64,000 nt of DNA from Mesorhabditis belari. Its lineage: Eukaryota; Nematoda; Chromadorea; Rhabditida; Rhabditidae. Shown one piece after another: positions 35,333 through 46,600 of the stretch. Position 1 is the first letter of the stretch, and each line of letters opens with the position of its first letter. Both the position numbers and the translations under genes were made by a program. Under the pieces are notes generated by a model. It saw only the letters and a program-made list of their open reading frames with translations, was not told the DNA's origin and made no database searches. The stretch lies in the NCBI GenBank assembly GCA_958450365.1, contig CAUEEP010000387.1:1-64000 (forward strand). The letters run 5' to 3'.

Positions 35333-35945
35333 GGGACAAGAAGGGACCCCATCGCCTCATTGAAATGCCTTATTTTTTGTAGATGTGCAATAAACTTGTA
35401 AAAAAATATTCAATAAACAAACAAAACATCTCAAAATAAAGATCACTATATTTTGCTGTAAAAGAGAATAGAACAAATTGTTTGGAAAGAGTTAGTTCAC
35501 AGTTGAACTATTGGTTGCCTTGTGAAAGAAAAAACCCATTTGTTCCGTCTGATAAAAATGAACACGGAAACTGGGGAGATTCTGAGGCGGCGAAATGGAT
35601 CGTGCGTGGCATGTAGACCGGCTTGGTTTAGTTGCTTTCAAAATATCGATACCGAAATTTCCGAGCAGCTTTTAGAAAGAAAGAAAACTGGTACGATTTT
35701 CATAAGCTCATTAGTGTTTATTTAAAACTTGAACAAGTTCGGCTTAAAGGAAAGCACCAAGAACAATCAAATCATGAAGGATTTATTCAGTGAGAAAAGT
35801 TTCAAATTTTGACATTAGTAGTAGCAGATACTTTCCAAGAAAGAGCGATCACACGTCCAACATCGAAACTTAAGCTTTAAAATACATCACAAATCTACAC
35901 AACAAAATACAGCTTTAATTCAAAATAGAGAATATCCTCTGTGCA

Positions 35946-37457
35946 TTAATCCACGTCAGAATCCACGTCAAAAACCAGGTCATTATCCACGTCATAATCC
36001 ACGTCATCATCGTCATGACCACCAGCGTCATCATACCGCCTATATAAGTCAGCTTTCGGGCCGGGCACTAGTCGAATCATTTCGATACTAAAACAATTTT
36101 GTAATAAATAGTTTCATTGAACGCGTTTCATACGTTAGAAAAAAACCCATGCTAAAACATACCAAAGATAGCCAAGATGATCAATGCAAACATTAAGCTT
36201 AATGACGTCCCCATTCGCTCTTTCCAAAGCGCGGATAGATTCGATGTAATCCTCGCAGTGGAACCTTTTACGAACTAGCAATGGACGTAAATTGCGCCAG
36301 AACTAAAAATTGAACAATTTTATCTCGAAAATTACCAATTGCTTTGAATTGCTTTTAATGATTATCTAGGCTATCTAGACTAGAATAGTTAAGTCGATCT
36401 TGCAGCTCTTTTAAAAACCGCATCCAAATTATTTTCAGCAAAATAAGAAAGTTAAAAGAGCTCACATTTTGAGGTTCGCCAGCTGCTCGAAGGTGAATGT
36501 AATCAATTCGACGCTCTGAAGTGTACCAGTCTCGGAGCATCCTTTGAATCCCATCAAGAGTGCACCCGGGACTTGTTAGAAAATCAATGTCAACAAACGA
36601 AAGATTTGAATACAACAAGATCTAAACAATAAATATTAACCGGATCGTAACAAATTGTTCATTGAGGACCAAATCAAAACAAACCGTGTCATTTAATGGA
36701 TCAACCATGGCATTCCCGTAACCGAACAACGAAACTTCTTGCAATCGAGTCGCATAATTGTTGGTGAAAAACTCACTCGTCACAGGAAAAATGTCGTTGT
36801 CCGCCTTAATGAGCCTAATTTTAATTCGTGCAATAAAAACTTACCCCAATCGTTAGCTTCCGTGTTGGTCTTATACTGCAAAAAATATCCATGAATTTTT
36901 CCGGAGAAAGAGTCGTTAAATTGACACAACAAGACAATTCTTCGCATTCGATTTGCAACTTGCAATTTGCAGCACAAGCCCAATTGACATTATCCTAAAA
37001 AACAGATTTTAAGTACCATTAAATGTTACGGAAAACTAACAAACTCGAGGGTCTTGAAGGTTGCACGCTCTTTCAAATGATTCAAATGTTGAACCAAGTC
37101 AGCCGGATCGATCGTTTCTTGATAATCAAATTCAAGGTAACGCCTTGCTCTCTCGTTAGGCTCTCTTCTATACCCAAACTAAAACCGATGTTTTTGTGAC
37201 AAACCCAATAATATCTTACCCTGCTCCCTGCACGAATAATAAGTTGATCGAGATAAACACGAGGAAGTCTCCCTCTGCGCAACTCGACCCTTCTGTAGCA
37301 ATCCCTTGAGATTAGTCGAACAGTGCTAAAGCAAAGATTAAAATTAGAAGATAAGGGTCGCTAACTTTTCGATGACCCGTCCAGGCAGTCTCTCCAACAC
37401 CGCATAGAAGACGACATCGGGAAGTTCTTCGAGGAAGTTGAAAGATGAGGTTGACAT
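35946..37457 (-). CDS. F-box-like protein gene, right copy
   Basis: It starts MSTSSFNFLEELPDVVFYAV at 37457, followed by a short intron and TVRLISRDCYRRVELRRGRL. Middle exons read REPNERARRYLEFDYQETID and DPADLVQHLNHLKERATFKT. Then come IECEELSCCVNLTTLSPEKF, DFLTSPGCTLDGIQRMLRDW, and the end RRYDDAGGHDDDDVDYDVDN with a further acidic tail and a TAA at 35946-35948. This copy seems the more intact of the two, because the left one lacks the acidic tail. The F-box assignment rests on the LPDVVFYAVLERLP...VRLISR pattern and is not certain. Confidence 0.55.
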
Positions 37458-37916
37458 GTGCTAAAATAAAACTGTACGAAACATCCACTGGAAAGCAATC
37501 ACAAACTACAACATTTAAAACCAATTATAGCAAAGCGTCTCACTAAAATAATGAACGAAGGATGGGCAAAAAGTGGTAGGAAAAAAAAACTAAGAGAACT
37601 AACTCGACTTTTCATAAGAAAAGTAGATCATAAAATTCTTGTCATAAGACTCAAACGAGAGGAAAGCTACTCTGTACACAGGATTTGCCCTAGATTAGCT
37701 CCGGGGTCAAAAATTGGTCAAAAATTGACCCCAACATGGCGATTGATCGAGTACTTAGTTTTTCTGCGTTATTTCAATTAAATGTCGAATGAAATTGTAT
37801 CAAAGCCGAACTGTCCATTCATCGGTAACACTTAAATCTAAGTCAATTTCCTCTCATGTGTACAAAAACAGAAATCTTCCAGAGCATAAGTTGAAACTAG
37901 GGCAGATCAAAACTTG

Positions 37917-37988
37917 TGCGCCGCCGGGACTCGAACCCGCGACCTTTTGATTACCTGGCAAATGTGCTAACCATTACACCACAACGCA
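37917..37988 (-). tRNA. tRNA-like gene, right-arm partner
   Basis: The acceptor stem TGCGTTG/CGGCGCA pairs fully (two G-U), unlike the left copy. The A and B boxes are intact. The anticodon loop CAGGTAA again gives GGU with A at position 33, and here the last stem pair (31-39) is lost. Confidence 0.5.
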
Positions 37989-38260
37989 CCTGGTCTCTCT
38001 TTCTTCAGGGGAATTTAACTCATACACTTTTTAAAGTAGCCTTAAATAGTAGAGTCTGTTTCGCCCAAAGTTTTCTAAAATACATCATCCCTTTTCTAGA
38101 AGAACTACCGTTTGAGAGAGCGGCTGATGCAATTCTCGTTCAGCTTTTTTGGGACTTCTCGGGACTTTTTGGGACTTGGGACTGCATGCAAAGCAACCGA
38201 TCCGGGATTACATGAGCCAGTTTCTTTTCCACACCCCATTTCCTGTCCTAACAAACACCC

Positions 38261-38334
38261 GGCGGTATAACTCAGTGGCCGAGCGTTCGGCTGCAGTCCG
38301 AAAGGCCCATGGTTCAAATTCGTTTGTGCTCCCC
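38261..38334 (+). pseudogene. tRNA-Cys pseudogene
   Basis: Right-arm copy of the tRNA-Cys at 29941-30012. The GCA anticodon arm is intact, but the acceptor start is GGCGG instead of GGGGG, the D arm has a changed base, and the T arm has two extra bases and a substitution. Confidence 0.8.
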
Positions 38335-38822
38335 AGGCTTTTTCCTTTTTTAAGAAGCATTCGAAGCAAAATTCAAGACGGGAGAAGGCTGTAGAAAACG
38401 GTGGTGATTTCGGTGAAATGCATGTGCAAACGTTTGGAGTTCGTGGAATCGTTGAGTGATTCTGAAAATGTGCTGCAAATTTTCACTATATTAAAATATT
38501 AAAACCATGTTATTTATAATTTGAAATCATTAAACTTCATTTGAAATCATTAAACTAATTCATTTGATCGATCAATAATCTTTTTAAATTTGTCCAATCT
38601 GGATGTTTCATGATTCATGAAAACATTATTTATAAAAAGAAAATGTAAATTGCTTAATGGCTTACTTTACAACGAAAAAGCAAGCAGCTTTGTTTAAGCT
38701 TCCATTTTGAAAAGCTCAATCAACTGTTTTACAGCCTAATAATGAATAGAAGAGAAATAACCGTACCCTTTAAAGTAGAAACATTACTGTAAGCATTACT
38801 GTGCTAATATTGCAAGCAATAG

Positions 38823-39124
38823 CTAGACAAATTCTCCTTGTTGCTTCACCATAGCCACGCCATCAGAGGCATTCAGATTTGGGTTCTTCTTGTGGGCCAG
38901 AACGAGCGCATTGTCTTCTTGTAAAGTTGTAACTGGTAGACGTCCACTTTTTGTGGCACGATGAACGTTTCCCGCGAGTTTGGCCCTGGTGACAACAAGC
39001 GACACAGTTGTTTCGGTACAGCGGAAGAGCTCAGCGACGGCTTTTCTAGACATTCCATTTTTTCGAGCTTCGACGATTTTCTCCTTGTCTCCTTGTCCGG
39101 AGTTGATAAGTAGGCGCCGGGCAT
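38823..39124 (-). pseudogene. Tc1-like transposase N-terminal fragment
   Basis: It reads PGAYLSTPDK, then after a frame change EKIVEARKNGMSRKAVAELF, a helix-turn-helix, and TTVSLVVTRAKLAGNV, ending at GEFV. An 8-bp tandem duplication (GACAAGGA twice, near 39085) causes the frame change. The DDE catalytic domain is absent. Tc1-type end sequences (GTTAAAAGACTTTTGTC) occur at 39194 and 39388, the latter followed by CATGACTGTA. Confidence 0.8.
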
Positions 39125-39824
39125 CTAAAAAATCAGTGTTAGCAACCAGAAATCAATAGGAAAAACAGAAAATTTCACGAAGAAACTGTGATGTTAAAAG
39201 ACTTTTGTCAATCAATTTTTGGCCCAATTTTTGTTTTATTAAAAAGTTCATGACATCTGATAAATTGTTAAATCCATCTTTTTGTAATGTTAAAATTAGA
39301 GATAATAAGCTCTTTAAATCTTTTAACCCTTTGCAAATTGCTCGGATTTGGACCAAGATATACAAAGAACAAACTTCTAAAAACCAAAGGTTAAAAGACT
39401 TTTGTCCATGACTGTATCTTTTTTTTGAATAATCAGAATTTTCTGAAACTTTAGCTATTTCTTAGTTGGCTATCACTGCTTATATACAGCTCACAACATT
39501 TACAGTTCTTGCTAGTGAGAGTTTTTGTTTGCATTTCAAAATTGTTTGTTTTGTCAATGAGCTTTTCTATAAACTTGCTTGCTTGAAAATATTTTTTTGA
39601 AATTGCGGTCAAAATCTGAATCTTTTGCAGACTTTTAGCTGGATAAAAGACAACTGAATAGGTTTAAAGTTTTTAGAATAGAGATTTAAAGATATGTGGA
39701 ATTGTTCAATTGATTTCTACTTTTTTGTCAATAAGCTTTATTTTTATGCAATTTTTATGAAAAAATTATAAATAAATTAATGAAAAATCAAAAATTTACA
39801 TAAAAACAGAAATTTTTATGTAAA

Positions 39825-40312
39825 ATTAAGCAAAAATTAAGCGAAATTAAGCGGAATTAAGCAAAATTCAGCCAAATTAAGCGAAATTAAGCGAAATTAA
39901 GCAAAATTCAGCCAAATTAAGTAAAATTAAGCCAAATTCAGCAAAATTAAGCCAAATTCAGCAAAATTAAGCCAAATTCAGCAAAATTAAGCCAAATTCA
40001 GCAAAATTAAGCCAAATTCAGCAAAATTAAGCCAAATTCAGCAAAATTCAGCAAAATTAAGCCAAATTCAGCAAAATTAAGCCAAATTCAGCAAAATTAA
40101 GCCAAATTCAGCAAAATTAAGCCAAATTCAGCAAAATTCAGCAAAATTAAGCGAAATTAAGCAAAATTCAGCCAAATTAAGTAAAATTAAGCCAAATTCA
40201 GCAAAATTAAGCAAAAGTCAGCAAAATTCAGCAAAATTAAGTAAAATTAAGCAAAATTAAGCCAAATTAAGCAAAATTAAGCCAAATTAAGCAAAACTCA
40301 GCCAAATTAAGC
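39825..40312. repeat. Tandem AAATTAAGCC/AAATTCAGC array
   Basis: About 45 copies of a 10-11-bp unit alternating AAATTAAGCC and AAATTCAGCA. It lies just downstream of the lam-2 3' end. Non-coding. Confidence 0.9.
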
Positions 40313-40670
40313 ACACAAAAAAGCCATTTAACTTGAAATTTCAATATTTTTCTGTCACTTTTACGGGATATTGCATCGAGAATTGAGATTTTACATTTTT
40401 TTGCTGAAAAACAAAATGAAAAAGGCACGATAAATAATAGAGAAATACCACGTTTGTTAGAAGAAATATGTCAAAAAATTGGCACCAAAAATTTGTATCA
40501 ATTACGACAATATGGCAGTTTTAAAAGAAAATCAAAGAAAATTAAAGAAAATTAAAGAAAAAAAATTTCAAAAAATTACAAAAATTTCAGATCATTTCCG
40601 GAATACTAGACATTTTTTTTGTGAAGAAAAGATATTCAATTAAGGTTTTTGAAAAATGTGCAAAATTCCC

Positions 40671-40676
40671 TTTATT
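40671..40676 (-). terminator. AATAAA overlapping the lam-2 stop codon
   Basis: On the minus strand the last codons read AAG AAA TAA AGG, so AATAAA overlaps the TAA. A further poly(A) signal downstream may be the one used. Confidence 0.4.
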
Positions 40677-43600
40677 TCTTTTGTCCCTCTTGCTCTAGCG
40701 CCACCCGGTTGAAGCAACGATTTGGCAACGCGGAACGGATTTGTTCCAGATTTGCCACCTGGAAAATCAATATTTTGGAAGCCACAATGATTATTTAGTA
40801 TTGTTTGTTTGTTTGTTTGTTTGTTTGTTTGTTTGTTTGTTTATTTGTTTGTTTGTTTGTTTGTTCTTGTTTGTTCTTGTTCTTGTTTGTTGTTGTTGTT
40901 GTTGTTTATTGTTGGTTGTTTAACAAACTAATTGTTTGTTGTTCTTGTTCTTGTTCTTGTTCTTGTTCTTGTTCTTGTTCTTGTTCTTGTTCTTGTTCTT
41001 GCTCTTGTTCTTGTTCTTGTTCTTGTTCTTGCTCTTGCTCTTGCTCTTGCTCTTGCTCTTGCTCTTGCTCTTGCTCTTGCTCTTGCTCTTGCTCTTGCTC
41101 TTGCTCTTGCTCTTGCTCTTGCTCTTGCTCTTGCTCTTGCTCTTGTTCTTGTTCTTGTTCTTGTTCTTGTTCTTGTTCTTGTTCTTGTTCTTGTTCTTGT
41201 TCTTGTTCTTGTTAGAAACAGAATCAAAAGAAAAGCTATAATAAACCCAGTGCTGAATATTGTATGAACAAAATCTCACCTCTTTTGTCAACGTATCAAT
41301 GTCGATTTTGATCTGCGAGATCTTGCGCTCTTCCTCGAGTTTTCCCGTTTTTTGAGCGGGAATCTGATTTGCTAGATCGGCTTTTTTAAGCATCGCATCG
41401 ATGTCATTGAGTTGTCTCTCCAACTCATCCAACTCAGCGTTGTTCACATTCTCGAGAGCATCTAAAAATGGATTTTTAGCATCAATTGGTTGATGTCCAT
41501 TTTCTGAAAACCCCTGGCTGGCTTAACTGGCTGGCTTAACTGGCTGGCCTATTCCAGTAACTTGACCTACACTAACTTGTGACTCAGCTGTAAAGCGTAA
41601 AAGCCAATTTGTGATTGTTCCAGTGACTCTAACAAGCACAAATTGTGTTCAAAACTCTTCAAAACTCACTCAATTTGTCGATAATCTTCTTGATTTGATC
41701 GCTTTCCTCGGTGATTGTCGTGTTGGCCGTTCGAGCGTCCATCTCAGCCAAAGAAGCTTTTCGAACAGCCTAAATACTATGATAGATTTAGCCAGCGACG
41801 GTACTTGATTTGATTAGGTTATTATGGTTATCTAAAATCTAAGTTGCATCCCAGATGGGCCAATCAAGCAAGAACCTTCGAAATAGTTCAAAGATCAAAG
41901 CAGAAAAAGCGATGATCAGACTTCAACTCAATATTTTCGTTGCATCTCACTTTTTCAACTTTCTGACTTTTGTTTTGATGATTTTGGGATTCACTTAAAA
42001 TCTCTATCTTTTTAAAGTATCATTTTTTAAACGATAAAGTGTTCGCCTACTGTATACCTCTTTTTGACATTGATTGTGACAAGAAACTATGAATGAAGCA
42101 ATTTCAATAAAAAGGTTCATCTCTTCCACTCACCTCTCCAGTCATTTGCTTGTCAGTTTCCGCTTGATTCCTGTAGGTTGTAATCTCTTCTTGTGTCGTT
42201 AACAACTCGGAAGTTAAACTTTCCACATCTTCTTTCAATGTTTTTGCCGATTCTCTTGTTTTCGTTGTCGCTTCGAAGAGCTGATCAGCTTGTTTTCCAA
42301 CAGATGCTGCATCGTCTCCAGATTTTGCAGCAAGATCCTAAATTTCAGAGTAAGCTGGTAAGCTGGTAAGCTGGTAAGCAGTAAGCAGTAAGCCGACTAA
42401 ACCGAGTAACCAACCTTAGCCCTTTGAGCATCTTGTGCTGCTGATCCAATCGCTTTTTCGGCTTCCATTGTTTTCTCCTTAGCTTTCTCGATTTCTGCTT
42501 GAATATCGCCGATTTTTGCCAATTCAGACTCAGCCGATGCCTTGCTTGTTTCCACTTTATTATTGAATTCTGAATAGCATTGATTGAGTTCTGTAAAGAC
42601 TTAGCTTACCTTGCAAGGTAGCCAACGTTCTTTCAGCTTCCTTCAGTGTTGATTCAGCTTGTTGAATTGCTTCAGTTGCTCTAGCTCTTGATGCATCGAC
42701 TTCAGCCAATTGCTCGTCAGAGATCTGAACAAAAACTTTATATTTCGAAAAACTTGAGCAAGCAAGCAAGCTCAGAAAAGCTAAGTTGCATCCCAGATGG
42801 GACAATCAAGTAAAAATCTTCGAACTAGCACAAAGATCAAGCCAGAAAAAGCCATGATCAGACTTCGACTCGATATTTTCTTTGCATCTCACTTTTTCAA
42901 CTTTCTTTTCTTTTTTTCTACAATTCTGGCAAGCACTTGAAATAATGAAAACAAAATTTTAAACTTCTACACAAATTAGATTAACAATCAACAAACTACA
43001 GTACTCTCCCGACAGTAACCCTCACCTTTTGCTGCTCCTTTGCATTCTGCAACTCGTTATTCGCTTCAGCCAGTGCTCTAGCCGCATCATCCATCATTTC
43101 CTTATTCCCTTCGACTTCTTTATCAATATTTGCCCGTGTCGTCTTGGCCTCTTCAGTGATACGCTCGGATTCGAGTTTGAGCTATGAATTTCAAGAATTT
43201 TAAATGAAACCCTAGATTTTTCTTTCCAATTTTATCAATCTGGAAGTCATTCTTTCTATTGGTTTTTTAGAATTTTTCAAAACCTCTTTCGGATCGATAT
43301 TTGGTGGCTTCAATGCATCAACTGTTGTTAAGGCTTCAGCAGCTCTCTGAAAAGTGATAAAGTTATATTTTCTGAAAAGTTTATCATATCAAAAGTGTTC
43401 TAGAGAGCTAAACGAGTTCAAAGCCAGTTAATAAGCTAAGTTCAAGCTTGATTCAAGTTTGATTCAAGCTTGATTTAAGCTTGACTGGACAGAGATTAGT
43501 CTTTCCAAAGCTAGAACAGATCAAGCGAGAATCTAAGAAAGCTAAGGTAAGCAAAACGTTTGTATTGGCTTTGTTTGATTATGCTAAGCTTACATAGTCT

Positions 43601-46600
43601 ACTAGTCTATCTACTGCACTCTATAGAATCATTAGTTTCCCATCCTACTCAACCTGATTAGCTTCAGCAGCATCTTTCCTCTGTTGATCAGCTAATTCCC
43701 GAGTCCTCGTCAACGATCCATTAATTGCCGACTGTTTCTGCTTTATCTCATCAATTTGCTTTGAGATTTGTTCACCTAAACTTTCTCTTAAACATTACAA
43801 CAACCAAAACTAATCTCACCTCCATAGATAGCATCTTGTGCTTCTTTTTGAGCTTTCCTTGCCGTTTCGAGAGCCTCTTCAGCTAGCTTTTCGACTTCTA
43901 GACTCAACTTGTCATGTCGATCGGCTTCCTCACGAGTTTTCTGTGCAATTTGTGACATTTGAGCTGATTGTTCACCGTATCTAAAAAACGATTTGAGCTG
44001 ATTGTTATGGTCTTAATCAAATAAAGCTCACTTTCGACTCGCTTCCTTAGCTCTTTCCCATTGCTCACTTCCTTCAACGTCAAGATAATGCAAAGCGTTC
44101 TCTAGCTCGTTTCGTGCACTTTCTAAATTCAAAAAAACATATCTTTTCACTTTAAATTCATTGTTATTTAATGAAATTTAATTATTTAATGAAATTTAAT
44201 AAAATAAATACTTGATAAGAAAGTAGAAGCTAAGAAAATAGTCTTGATGACTAAGAAAGTCGTTTAATCTCTTCGAAATTCATTCCCTAACATACCCATA
44301 ACAATCTTTGCTCTTCTCAGCGCTTGCTCTGTGCTTTCCGTTTTCCCCTTTGCTCCATCAATCACTCCATCGATCATTTTTATCCCCTCAAACGCTGATT
44401 CAACATCTTTTTTGAGTTGAGAGACTTGATTGACCAATTGAGCGTCATCAGCTTCTAGAAATCAATGATGAAAATCAATTTTTGAATCACAAGACTTAGC
44501 TATAGCTTAACTATAGCTAACTATAGCTTAACTATAGCTAACTATAGCTTAACTAGCGTAAGCAGAAAAACTTCATCTAATAAAATAACATTGTTGAAGG
44601 GTTTTTTTTTTGTTGGCTAGAATTTCACTGACAAAGATTGCACTTACCCAATTTCTTCATCACCGTATTTGTCAATTCGGTCACTTGAGCGCCCACCTCG
44701 TTCACTTTATCATCAAAAGCTGAATCGTCGACCTAGAGATGAAATTTCTATATGTAACTCATGTTCTTTCATATGTTTTTAGCTATTCTACTCGACTGTA
44801 GACGAGTTATAGTTCTATTGTAGCTTTGTTTGCTTTATTTGCTTTGTTTGTCCTTCTAATAATGCCAATTCCTTAGCTTTTACTGAAATAATAACTATCA
44901 CTGTAACTACTATAAGTACTACTTAAAAGGCTGCTGTGACTACTACTTAAAAGGCTACTGCAGCTACTGTAACTACTACTTAAAAGGCTACTGCAACTAC
45001 TACTTAAAAGGCTACTGTAACTACTACTTAAAACGCTACTGTAACTTCTGTAACTACTACTTAAAGCCCTACTCTAACTACTCTAACCACTACTTAAAAC
45101 TCACTGGTGCTGGATTCTCGATAATCTCCTTTAGAGTATTGTCCAGATTCTTGACTTTCTCTCGGAAAATGTTCACTCGTGATTGAATCAAAGTGTAGCA
45201 ATCATCGCAAAGCAGACAACCGGCTTCCAAGTTGTAACTAAAGATTACAGCTGTTTACGAAAGCAAAAAGTACATAGAAATGCTCTTGGCTCTTGGCTCT
45301 TAGCTTTCTTAGCGTTCTACTAATCTCACCGATTCTCTGAGCACTGATCACAGCGTCGTCCCTCGATATTGTCCTTGCACAAGCATTGACCATTTTTCAC
45401 ATCACATTGTGCACTTTCTGAATTATCGATCAGTGATCTGGCTAACGAAAGAGACTTTACAGTATCCGTATATCCTATTAAAATCCCTCACCAGATCCAA
45501 TCGGCTCACAATCACATGGTTTACATCCATCAGCTGAGAAACCAAAGTGATAAGGCGCACACTCGTCACATCTGAAAGATTACTTGGTCACTTTGTGCTT
45601 GCAAACGCACGTCATCTGATACACCTACGAAAGCGGTGTAGAAAGCGAGCACAAACTATAAACTTTCTCACCTCCTTCCGGTGACTCCCGGTTTACATTT
45701 GCATTGTCCACTCACGACATCACAGGTGGAATCGATGGATCCAAGTGGATCACACTCACACGAATCACAACCTGATCCAGAAGTGATGTTGAAGAAGCCA
45801 CGCTAAAAAGAGTAACTTTATCTCAATCCATACTAACAATCCTGTTTTCCAAAGACCAGGGTTAAGCCAAAAGCTAGGTCAAAAGCTAGGCTAAAAGCTA
45901 GGTCAAAAGCAGGCCAAAAGCCAAGCCAAAAGCTTGGTCAAAAGCTAGGTCAAAAGCTAGGCCAAAAGCCAAGCCAAAAGCAGGCCAAAAGCTAGGTCAA
46001 AAGCTAGGTCAAAAGCAGATCAAAAGCTAGGTCCAAAGCAGGCCAAAAGCCAAGCCAAAAGCAGGCCAAAAGCTTGGTCAAAAGCAGGTCAAAAGCAGGC
46101 CAAAAGCCAAGCCAAAGGCTAGGCTAAAAGCTAGACTAAAAGCTAGGCTAAAAGCTAGGCTAAAAGCTAGGCCAAAAGCTAGGCCAAAAGCTAGGTCAAA
46201 AGCTAGGCCAAAAGCCAAGCCAAAAGCAGGCCAAAAGCCAAGCCAAAAGCTAGCTCAAAAGCAGGCCAAAAGCCAAGCCAAAAGCAGGTCAAACGCTAGG
46301 TCAAAAGCCAAGCTTTCCACTCGTCTTCAAGCCTTGGTAAAAACTATACCTCGCATTGATCACATTGTGGCCCGATGACGTGCGGTTGACAGTCACATTG
46401 CCCATCACTTTGCTGACACTCCAAAACGGTGTAATCGTTTGATGGACGGATTGTGCCCGGAGCAAAACAGCTGAAAAAGAGTTGAAGAGTTTTTTGAAAC
46501 GCTTAGCCAATCAGAATTCACTCAAGGAAATTCAATCTGGATATCATTTCACTCACCGACAAGCCTTGCAATCACCCGTGGGCACTTTAAGCGCATCACC

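Larger units (their letters stand above)
35753..38450. repeat. Right arm of the large inverted duplication
   Basis: Reverse complement of the left arm. It carries an F-box-like gene on -, the tRNA-like gene on -, and a damaged tRNA-Cys on +. Small differences from the left arm include an extra acidic segment at the end of the F-box-like gene. Confidence 0.9.

Noticed and set aside
40805..41447. Frames of Cys-Ser, Ala-Leu, Arg-Thr and Lys-Asn/Ser repeats
   Set aside because: They are translations of the hexamer array. Only the part on - at 41461-41280 is a true lam-2 exon; its extension into the array is intron.
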